In this document: positions 1 to 5,169 of the stretch, one piece after another | Layout: each line of letters begins with the position of its first letter | How positions within the stretch are numbered: the stretch's first letter is position 1 | Assembly (NCBI GenBank): GCA_945870545.1 | Contig: CAMBTF010000139.1 | Location: 1-5,419 of the forward strand | Direction: 5' to 3' | Origin: Akkermansia muciniphila | GTDB lineage: Bacteria > Verrucomicrobiota > Verrucomicrobiia > Verrucomicrobiales > Akkermansiaceae | DNA: 5,419 nucleotides | Position numbers and translations under genes: made by a program | Notes under the pieces: model-generated | Seen by the model: only the letters and a program-made list of their open reading frames with translations | The model's database searches: none | What the model was told of the DNA's origin: nothing

Positions 1-1242
1 GGTCTGAACCGGCTTGCCCGCGAAGACCAGTTTCCCGCGCTCCGCTGCGGCCGCAGCTACGAAAGGCTCGAACGCGGATCCCAGATCGCGCTTCGAGCGG
101 CTGCGGTCAAAGCGCGAGTCTGCGAAGTCACGCCCGCCGATCAGCGCCAGCACCGCACCGGATTTCGTCTCCGTCGTCACGGCGGCGAACTGCACATACT
201 CGGCTTCATCGCCCGCCTCGTGCGCTCCGATCTTCGGATGCGGCCAGCCTTTCTCTGCCTCAAGGTTCGCCACCGCACGGGCGAGCTCCGATTCCAGCCG
301 TGTTTGCCAACCGATATCGAGTGTGGTGTGGACATGAATTCCGCTGAGGGTGAGGTTCTCCCTCTCCATGATCTTCTCAAGCTCCCACCGCACCTGCCGC
401 AGCGCGTAGGAGGGTTGGCTGCCGGTTTGCCCCTCCTTCACAAGCCCTATTTCCATAGACTTCACATCATCCGCACGTTCCTTTGTGATGAAACCGGCGG
501 CCACCATCCGCGCGAGGGTCTGGTCGCGCTGCTCCATCGCCCCATCGAAATTCCTACGTGGAGAAAAAAGGTGCGGGCCACGGATAATCCCCACGATCAT
601 CGCGCACTCGCCGGGATGGAGCTGCGCAGTCGTCTTGCCGAAATACGTCCGCGCCGCCTGCTCCACCCCATAAGCACCGGCACCATAGTAGATGCGGTTT
701 AGGTAATTCGTGAGGATCTCATCCTTCGAGTAGTGGGACTCGATCCGCAGCGTCAGCGCAATCTCCAGCGCCTTCCGGTGCAGCGATTTCGCGCGCATCT
801 CATAGGTGTTGCGGGCGAGCTGCATGGTCAGGGTCGATGCTCCCTGGGTGAAATCCCCATCCTTCACGTTGCGCACCGTCGCCCGCGCCAAGCCCCGCAC
901 ATCCACCCCGCCGTGCTCGAAAAACCGCGCATCCTCGCGCGCGGCCAGCGCCTGCACCATAAATTCCGGTATCTCCCCGCGCTCCACCACCCGCCGCCCG
1001 GACTCTCCGGGCACCTCCAGCTCCTTTCCCGCACGATCATGGTAAACGGTGGCACGGGGCAGCTTCGCCACCTCATCGAGATCGAATCTCGAGGCGAGGA
1101 TGAAATAGAAAAACACCACTCCCAGCCCGATCACCGCGGCCGCAACCGAAAGCTGGAACATGATCACCACCGGCGCGTGCAACCACGTTGGGAGCCATCG
1201 CTTCCAACGCGGTATGTTTTCGATGGGTCGCCAGGTTGACAT
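1..1242 (-). CDS. Class A penicillin-binding protein (PBP1A-like), C-terminus beyond the left edge
   Basis: Membrane-bound peptidoglycan synthase of the GT51 glycosyltransferase plus transpeptidase family, polymerising lipid II on the periplasmic side. I read 414 uninterrupted codons from ATG at 1242 to the window edge. A short cytoplasmic N-terminus is followed by one membrane helix (about residues 24-49). The glycosyltransferase domain has all its hallmarks: REDARFFEHGGVD with catalytic Glu103, QGASTLTMQ (about 133-141), HRKALE with the second Glu160, and EILTNYLNRIYYG (175-187). The 57-residue spacing of the two glutamates equals that in E. coli PBP1b. The transpeptidase domain then begins (GAVLALIGGRDF, then RDLGSAFEPF). 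Ser389 is present, but the Lys of SxxK is Glu392, so transpeptidation is probably lost; the KTG motif lies outside the window. The ATG at 1242 is chosen because MSTWRP leads directly into the membrane helix; an AGGG lies about 15 bases upstream, and GTG at 1275 is an alternative. It lies 110 bases downstream of the DUF1287 gene on the same strand and may be co-transcribed with it. Confidence 0.93.
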   Translation of the reverse strand, partial: MSTWRPIENIPRWKRWLPTWLHAPVVIMFQLSVAAAVIGLGVVFFYFILASRFDLDEVAKLPRATVYHDRAGKELEVPGESGRRVVERGEIPEFMVQALAAREDARFFEHGGVDVRGLARATVRNVKDGDFTQGASTLTMQLARNTYEMRAKSLHRKALEIALTLRIESHYSKDEILTNYLNRIYYGAGAYGVEQAARTYFGKTTAQLHPGECAMIVGIIRGPHLFSPRRNFDGAMEQRDQTLARMVAAGFITKERADDVKSMEIGLVKEGQTGSQPSYALRQVRWELEKIMERENLTLSGIHVHTTLDIGWQTRLESELARAVANLEAEKGWPHPKIGAHEAGDEAEYVQFAAVTTETKSGAVLALIGGRDFADSRFDRSRSKRDLGSAFEPFVAAAAAERGKLVFAGKPVQT

Positions 1243-1352
1243 CGGTGATCGTTTTTTCCCTAGCGAAACAACCACACCCCGCCCGCTTCACCAATATGAT
1301 TTTGACCGGGAGAGGCCTACGGGTGTTTGCACCGGCACCAGACGCTCAGACC

Positions 1353-2108
1353 TCACTCACCTGAAAAGCGGAAGTGCCCAAGAATCTGCTGATCGAAGAG
1401 AGCTTTTTCCCATTTCACGCCGCCACCGGCCGGATGATGAACAACCCATGGGGTGGTGCTGCTCGAATCGCCCGGGGCGGAGGGGACTACGATGCCGATG
1501 TGTGTCTCCGCATTCGAGAGAGCCCAAATCACGATGTCGCCGACCTTGTAATCGGACGGATCTGAGGAGACTGGAAGGGTCTCACCCTTGCGGCTGAAAA
1601 AGCGCTGTAGGTTCGGAACGCGGCGGTGATCGATGCTGCTGTCCGGGGCAGCAGCCGCCCACAACTGGGGATAAAGACGGAAGTGACTTTCCATATCCTC
1701 ATGAATTTCCCTCTGAAGGTCGATCCCGAGTTTGCGGTAGCAGCGAATCAGAAGGTCGGCAGCGACACCTTTGGCGGCGGGCACATCACCACCGGGGTAT
1801 TGGATATTGTAATAGGCCGGATCGTAGGTGACCTGGCTTCCGGAGTATTTTAGCGCCTCGGCAGCTAGCTTTTCAGAAAAACCGCCGGATTCCTCAAGCT
1901 GGCCCACGATCATTTCCACCTGCGCATTGGTCGGCAACTTGTCTGCCGCCCACACGCCACCAATCAGAGGTTTCCCAAAGAAAACAGCCGCAGCAAGCGC
2001 GATCACAACGATGACCCAGCCCCCGAAAAAATTCGTCTTTTTCGGCTTCTGCGGCCGAGGACCGATATACTCGATCGCATTGTAAAAACCTGAGCGCTGA
2101 CGGGACAT
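1353..2108 (-). CDS. DUF1287 family protein, membrane-anchored, with the family Cys replaced
   Basis: A 251-residue DUF1287 protein. I recall this family as related to NlpC/P60-type cysteine hydrolases; its substrate is not established. Residues 1-28 are basic and probably cytoplasmic. One membrane helix spans about 29-47, and the rest is probably periplasmic. Family signatures appear in order: VTYDPAYYNIQYPGGDVP (93-110), LGIDLQREIHEDM (127-139), IDHRRVPNLQRFF (159-171), DYKVGDIVIW (186-195), THIGIV (202-207) and a HxFRF ending (245-249). Where the family normally reads GVCTD, this protein reads GVAAD (114-118), so the presumed nucleophilic Cys is Ala116. The nearest cysteine is Cys123, one helical turn or two further on. 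His161, His203 and His224-225 remain. The start at 2108 has no clear Shine-Dalgarno sequence. The gene is divergent from the CBM9-like gene (74-base gap) and precedes the PBP gene, which supports an envelope role. Family call firm; loss of activity inferred. Confidence 0.9.
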   Translation of the reverse strand: MSRQRSGFYNAIEYIGPRPQKPKKTNFFGGWVIVVIALAAAVFFGKPLIGGVWAADKLPTNAQVEMIVGQLEESGGFSEKLAAEALKYSGSQVTYDPAYYNIQYPGGDVPAAKGVAADLLIRCYRKLGIDLQREIHEDMESHFRLYPQLWAAAAPDSSIDHRRVPNLQRFFSRKGETLPVSSDPSDYKVGDIVIWALSNAETHIGIVVPSAPGDSSSTTPWVVHHPAGGGVKWEKALFDQQILGHFRFSGE

Positions 2109-2182
2109 CTATTTAGTTCGACGCACATCAGCAAATTCCGCGCCGACTTGCCATCAAATTCCTAATAAGAGGGAAAAATTTT

Positions 2183-2830
2183 ATGGACGAGAATACTTGC
2201 TCGCCTTTTCGCCCGGATGGCGGACAAACCTCTGCCATGCGACTTTTGCGATCCGACACCTCGCTAACCTGGGGCGAACTCGACCTGCCGGTGATGGGGA
2301 TGGACTCGGATTGGCATGGCTCGGTCCTCAACCCTCCGCTGTGTTACGCCATCGCAACCGATTCCTCAAACCTGTGGTTCGTCGCCACTAGGCAAGCGTC
2401 GGCCACGTGCCGCCCCGATGCCGAGCCAGGTTCATTCACGGAAAGGCTGTGGGAATACGACGTCGCGGAACTCTTCCTCGCCGATCCCGCAAGCGGTGCT
2501 TACCTCGAATTCAACCTCGCCCCTAACGGAGCATGGTGGGCCGCAAAATTCACCGCTCCGCGTGTCCGCGCCGGGGAACAGCCACACTTCCAGTCCACCG
2601 TTGCAAGCCACTGGAGCGATGTTTCCGATGGGGTATGGTGTGCAGCACTCCGTGTCCCGCTAGACTTTTTGGAAAAGGAGATCCGCTTCGGTATCGAAAC
2701 CACCGCAAATGCAACTGCGATCCTGAATTCCCCCCATCAGACATTCCACAGCGCCCACAAGCTTACGGGAACGAACCCCGACTTTCATCAACCCTCCTCG
2801 TTCGTCCGTTTTTCCACCATCCTGCCTTGA
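2183..2830 (+). CDS. CBM9/DOMON-like beta-sandwich protein
   Basis: A 215-residue stand-alone protein resembling the carbohydrate-binding family 9-like (DOMON-like) fold. This fold occurs in glycan-binding modules and in uncharacterised proteins of Verrucomicrobia and Planctomycetes. The clearest signatures are LWEYDVAELFLADP (89-102) and YLEFNLAPNGAWWAAKF (107-123), where aromatic residues and a conserved Glu/Asp sit on the strands that usually form the ligand site. A later strand pair is seen at WCAALRVPLDFL (152-163) and FGIETTANA (169-177). No signal peptide, lipobox or membrane helix is visible, so it looks cytoplasmic as annotated. The start at 2183 has an upstream GAGGG about 9 bases away. 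ATG at 2237 (Met19, MRLLRSDTSLTW) is the alternative and would drop a non-conserved-looking 18-residue leader. The ligand cannot be told from the sequence. The pseudokinase gene follows 49 bases downstream on the same strand. Confidence 0.82.
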   Translation: MDENTCSPFRPDGGQTSAMRLLRSDTSLTWGELDLPVMGMDSDWHGSVLNPPLCYAIATDSSNLWFVATRQASATCRPDAEPGSFTERLWEYDVAELFLADPASGAYLEFNLAPNGAWWAAKFTAPRVRAGEQPHFQSTVASHWSDVSDGVWCAALRVPLDFLEKEIRFGIETTANATAILNSPHQTFHSAHKLTGTNPDFHQPSSFVRFSTILP

Positions 2831-2879
2831 GGCTTATCGCTTGGAGAAACGCAATGTCCCGCTAACCTAATGCAGGTAT

Positions 2880-3935
2880 ATGAGCCGCTTCGAAATTGAG
2901 GACATCGTATCCCAAGACAAAAGGGGAATCGTTTTCCGCGCCCATGACTTGGAGAGGGGGCACACGGTCGCACTGCGCCGCTTTTTCCCTTTCGGACAGG
3001 ATGGGGGCGGTCTCATGGAGGATGAAGCGGACGCATTCCGTATCGCGGCGCACAGGCTCCTGGGTGTCACCCACCCTTCACTGAGATCCGTTTTCAGCGG
3101 CGCGGTCGATCCCATCGACAAAATGCCTTACATCGTCGCGGAATGGGTGGATGGCGCCAAGCTGGACGATGTGCTGGCCGGCGAGAATCTCGATCCAAGG
3201 CTGATCATCCAGTTGCTCCGACTCGCGCTGGAGGTTTCACTGTCGCTTTCCGAAATCCTACGCGAAGAGGCGGTTTGGGTGGAAACAGAGACCGATTCGA
3301 TCTTCGTAGGCTCCGAGGAAAGCGGCAAGAGCTTCGTCTTCTGGCTCTCGCCTTACAAATGGCTGGGCGCGGAATTCGGATCGCGCAAGCTCGCCGCGAT
3401 CGTTGACCTCGGCGAACATCTGGCCGGATGGAAAGGCAAGCTCATCGGTGTCAACGCGGGTCATGGTTTGGGCGGATGGCTGAAATGGATGAAGAACAAT
3501 CCGGACGCGAGCCTCGCCCAAGCTCTCGAATCACTGCCCACTTTTACCACCGCAAACGAAACACCGCCGCCACCGAAACCCTCTTCCGCTCCACCGGTTG
3601 CATCGGAGCCTGCGGTGATCCTGAAACAACCCCCCTCCATCTCGCCGATCCTCATCGCCGCCTGTCTCGGTCTGCTGCTAGCCGTGGGAGGACTAGCCTA
3701 TTTCCGCATTTCAGCGAAGGCTACTTCAGCATCACCCCAATCCGAAAATGGAAGGATCTCACCTCCTCTCCCCGTCCCCGACCTCACACCGCAACCCACC
3801 AAGGAAACCGAGCGCAAGGTTTCCGACGTGAACGCGCTTGCAAAGAAACTCGCGCTCGAAAAGGAAGCCGCCCGCGCCGCAGCGAAAGCTCCCGCCACCC
3901 CAAAGACTCCTCCCGCCGCAGTGGATACACCGTAG
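2880..3935 (+). CDS. Membrane-anchored pseudokinase (degenerate Ser/Thr kinase-like protein)
   Basis: A 351-residue protein with a bacterial Ser/Thr-kinase-like N-terminal domain (about 1-220). The N-lobe pattern is recognisable: FEIEDIVSQDKRGIVFRAHD (4-23) occupies the glycine-loop region but keeps only one of its glycines. VALRR (30-34) has Arg33 where the beta-3 Lys belongs. YIVAEWVDGAKLDDVLA (84-100) matches the hinge. The catalytic-loop region reads VWVETETDSIFV (132-143) with no HRD, and no DFG is present, so phosphotransfer is very unlikely. A Pro-rich linker (about 226-252) leads to a membrane helix (about 253-275), then a Pro- and Ala/Lys/Glu-rich outer segment with likely helix at 312-338. 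It could be a signalling scaffold or nucleotide sensor; the partner is unknown. The ATG start is fixed by the fold beginning at residue 4. A weak TTGGAG-16-TAACCT lies just upstream (2841-2868). The TAG stop appears premature, because protein-like codons continue in frame after it. Confidence 0.85.
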   Translation: MSRFEIEDIVSQDKRGIVFRAHDLERGHTVALRRFFPFGQDGGGLMEDEADAFRIAAHRLLGVTHPSLRSVFSGAVDPIDKMPYIVAEWVDGAKLDDVLAGENLDPRLIIQLLRLALEVSLSLSEILREEAVWVETETDSIFVGSEESGKSFVFWLSPYKWLGAEFGSRKLAAIVDLGEHLAGWKGKLIGVNAGHGLGGWLKWMKNNPDASLAQALESLPTFTTANETPPPPKPSSAPPVASEPAVILKQPPSISPILIAACLGLLLAVGGLAYFRISAKATSASPQSENGRISPPLPVPDLTPQPTKETERKVSDVNALAKKLALEKEAARAAAKAPATPKTPPAAVDTP

Positions 3936-4085
3936 GTTTTCTCCCCGGATGATGTGAGAAAGCTTTCCAAGGAGCCCTTCGCCAGATTCATCGGCGAGAC
4001 GGTGGTCATCGAGGGCGAATTGATCCGGGAGAAATGCTACGAATGAACTATGGTTCTGGTCACTTCCGAGGATCTGGTAGAATGA
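3936..4085 (+). pseudogene. In-frame remnant of the pseudokinase C-terminus
   Basis: Directly after the TAG at 3933-3935 the same frame stays open for 36 codons to TGA at 4044-4046, then 12 more to TGA at 4083-4085. The translation is protein-like: VFSPDDVRKLSKEPFARF, then IGETVVIEGELIREKCYE, and after the TGA TMVLVTSEDLVE. The GxxVVIEGxLIRE pattern resembles the first strands of a small OB-fold-like beta-barrel, and VLVTSED could be a later strand. A single C-to-T change (CAG to TAG) would explain the first stop. I infer a longer ancestral protein with this domain outside the membrane, now cut off. It has no start of its own. Fold assignment is tentative. Confidence 0.5.
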
Positions 4086-4104
4086 CAAAAGTGAGACCCA
4101 TACT

Positions 4105-4563
4105 TCACCAGCCCGGTGCCTGTCGCCTGACCGCTTCATAGAGCACGATGGCCACCGCGGTGGAAAGATTCAGGCTTCGCGTCCCGCCGGGACTCATCGG
4201 GATCCTCAGTGCCCGTTCGCCCGCCGCCGCCACCATCTCCTCCGGCAAGCCCTTCGTCTCCTTGCCGAACACCAGGCAATCCCCCGGCTGGAAATCCGCC
4301 TCCCACGGAGTTTTCGATGCTTTCGTGGAAAGGAACCACATCCCCTTCCCCGCCATCGCCGCCTCTAGCTCCGCGAAGTTTTCCCAGACATGCAGATCCA
4401 CCTCCTGCCAGTAATCCAGCCCAGTGCGCTTCACATACTTGTCCTCCAGCGAGAAACCCAGCGGCTTCACCAGATGCAGCGCCGAACCGGTGGCCAGAGC
4501 CAGCCGCCCCGCCGCCCCCGCGTTATGCGGAATCTCCGGCTCCACTAGGACAATGTTGAACAT
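4105..4563 (-). CDS. trmL: tRNA (cytidine(34)-2'-O)-methyltransferase TrmL
   Basis: SPOUT-class methyltransferase (TrmL/YibK) that uses S-adenosylmethionine to 2'-O-methylate the wobble base C34 or cmnm5U34 of tRNA-Leu isoacceptors; a cytoplasmic homodimer in E. coli. The 152 residues match the family length and order: FNIVLVEPEIPHNAG (2-16), Arg20, LVKPLGFSLEDKYVKRTGLDYW (31-52, the family 'GLDY' element), then the trefoil-knot cofactor site with LVFGKETKGLP (98-107), IPMSPGGTRSLNLSTAVAIV (121-140) and YEA (142-144). No truncation or missing key residue is seen. I chose ATG at 4563 because the family starts MxNIVL. An upstream in-frame ATG at 4584 would add seven residues without family support. 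No clear Shine-Dalgarno sequence is visible at either start. It converges with the pseudokinase gene, and no obvious terminator lies between them. Confidence 0.95.
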   Translation of the reverse strand: MFNIVLVEPEIPHNAGAAGRLALATGSALHLVKPLGFSLEDKYVKRTGLDYWQEVDLHVWENFAELEAAMAGKGMWFLSTKASKTPWEADFQPGDCLVFGKETKGLPEEMVAAAGERALRIPMSPGGTRSLNLSTAVAIVLYEAVRRQAPGW

Positions 4564-4663
4564 ACCCACAGCGTAGCCTGGCATCGATCATGGTGTCCAT
4601 AGCTCCTTCACCCTAGAATCCGCAGCTGAGGATCGTTCGACTATCGAGAAAACCTTGATTTCC

Positions 4664-4682
4664 TTTGGTTTTCACAACCAAA
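4664..4682. repeat. Small perfect hairpin, 7-base stem
   Basis: TTTGGTT and AACCAAA pair perfectly around the 5-base loop TTCAC. Neither strand shows a T-run after the stem, so it is not a canonical Rho-independent terminator. It sits about 100 bases upstream of trmL. It could be an operator-like palindrome or chance. Confidence 0.35.
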
Positions 4683-4804
4683 CCGAAATGATGCGCCTTC
4701 ACTCAATAGGTGAAAGACCGTGACATGTTACGATATCCAGATCCCAGCAAAAACCTAAATCAACCTCTGCGGTATCTCTGCGATCTTCCTGCCAATCGAA
4801 GCTT

Positions 4805-4876
4805 TCTTGTCCGCCGTCTTGTCCGCCGTCTTGTCCGCCGTCTTGTCCGCCGTCTTGTCCGCCGTCTTGTCCGCCG
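4805..4876. repeat. Six perfect tandem copies of a 12-mer
   Basis: TCTTGTCCGCCG is repeated six times without a mismatch (starts at 4805, 4817, 4829, 4841, 4853 and 4865). The copies have no spacers, so this is a minisatellite-type array and not CRISPR. Perfect identity suggests recent slippage expansion and likely copy-number variation among strains. The array abuts the 18-mer repeat, and its CCGCC core can pair with the GGAGG of that repeat. Confidence 0.95.
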
Positions 4877-4912
4877 AAGCCTTGGCGTAGGAGGAAGCCT
4901 TGGCGTAGGAGG
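4877..4912. repeat. Two perfect tandem copies of an 18-mer
   Basis: AAGCCTTGGCGTAGGAGG occurs at 4877-4894 and 4895-4912, followed by a decayed partial copy start (TGGCGAAG). The junction with the preceding array forms the imperfect hairpin TCCGCC...GGAGGA (arms about 4870-4875 and 4890-4895). On the minus strand the block translates as LRQGF followed by GGQ. I recall that short signature in many environmental genome assemblies, as a mark of dispersed intergenic hairpin repeats read through as spurious ORFs. Confidence 0.9.
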
Positions 4913-5046
4913 TGGCGAAGTCGGATCCCTGGTCCCATTTCGGTTTTCAGGTTCAATAGGAAAGGACTTTTGACAGACGGTCTAAAAATGATCCAGCCCG
5001 CGCATCGGTCGTTTTTCAACTGCGGGATTTAGGATGGATAAGGAAG

Positions 5047-5119
5047 TACCCCGGCTTGGATTCGAACCAAGGACCAAAAGATTAAGAGTCTTCTGCTCTA
5101 CCAACTGAGCTACCGAGGC
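5047..5119 (-). tRNA. tRNA-Lys (anticodon CTT)
   Basis: Reverse complement folds as a standard 73-base tRNA. The acceptor stem GCCTCGG pairs with CCGGGGT (two G-T wobbles), followed by discriminator A73. The D-arm is GCTC-AGTTGGTA-GAGC. The anticodon stem GAAGA/TCTTT carries loop CTCTTAA, giving anticodon CTT, which reads AAG lysine codons. The variable loop is TGGTC, and the T-arm is CTTGG-TTCGAAT-CCAAG. CCA is not encoded (CTTCC follows), so it must be added enzymatically. No strong terminator is visible downstream. Confidence 0.97.
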
Positions 5120-5131
5120 TTTGGATGGGAA

Positions 5132-5161
5132 AAAATAACTCGCGCCGGAACGACATGGCAA
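5132..5161 (-). promoter_or_regulatory. Likely sigma70-type promoter of tRNA-Lys
   Basis: On the minus strand, TTGCCA (5156-5161; five of six matches to TTGACA) is followed after 18 bases by TATTTT (5132-5137; four of six matches to TATAAT). The tRNA 5' end lies 12 bases further on, a plausible spacing for a short leader. It implies the tRNA is transcribed separately from the SirB1-like gene that ends at 5170. Confidence 0.45.
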
Positions 5162-5169
5162 ACGAAAAA

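Larger units (their letters stand above)
4680..4946. repeat. Segment bounded by an 11-base inverted repeat
   Basis: AAACCGAAATG at 4680-4690 is the exact reverse complement of CATTTCGGTTT at 4936-4946. The 245 bases between them contain the whole tandem-repeat block. Overlapping these ends are the direct repeats GGTTTTCA (4667-4674 and 4942-4949) and TCAATAGG (4703-4710 and 4953-4960). A small non-autonomous (MITE-like) element or a local duplication is possible. No transposase is present and no clean target-site duplication can be defined. Confidence 0.35.
4586..5046. other. Non-coding repeat-bearing stretch between trmL and tRNA-Lys
   Basis: About 460 bases with no convincing gene. It contains a small hairpin (4664-4682), an 11-base inverted repeat pair (4680-4690 and 4936-4946), two CTCTGCG heptamers 11 bases apart (4765-4771 and 4776-4782), and the tandem 12-mer/18-mer block (4805-4912). 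Frames open across it do so only because 12 and 18 are multiples of three; their translations are low-complexity (repeats of VRRL on plus, GGQD on minus). The segment from 4913 to 5046 shows nothing further beyond short repeats. Confidence 0.7.

Noticed and set aside
220..1239. Long plus-strand frames at 220-702 and 733-1239 opposite the PBP gene
   Set aside because: The minus strand carries an unbroken 414-codon frame with every GT51 motif; the plus frames are GC-rich shadows with Arg/His/Pro-rich translations and no family resemblance.
1273..1275. GTG at 1275 as the PBP start
   Set aside because: It would add 11 residues of no recognisable character; ATG at 1242 fits the short cytoplasmic leader before the membrane helix.
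3933..3935. TAG as a pyrrolysine codon or programmed readthrough site
   Set aside because: A second in-frame stop (TGA) follows after 36 codons and protein-like sequence continues past that too; decay by nonsense mutation is simpler. No pyl genes are in the window.
4060..4094. TCACTT/AAGTGA inverted repeat as a terminator between the pseudokinase and trmL genes
   Set aside because: Only a 6-base stem with a loop over 20 bases and no T-run on either strand.
4805..4876. CRISPR array
   Set aside because: Units are 12 bases and contiguous, with no spacers and no cas genes.
4699..5019. Open frames on both strands through the repeat block (plus 4710-4973, minus 4699-5019)
   Set aside because: They stay open because the repeat units are 12 and 18 bases; the translations are simple repeats and the flanking parts match no family I recognise.
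4985..5030. CCCGC...GCGGG with TTTTT as a terminator for tRNA-Lys
   Set aside because: The stem is only about five pairs around a long loop and the T-run is separated from it by several bases; not convincing.
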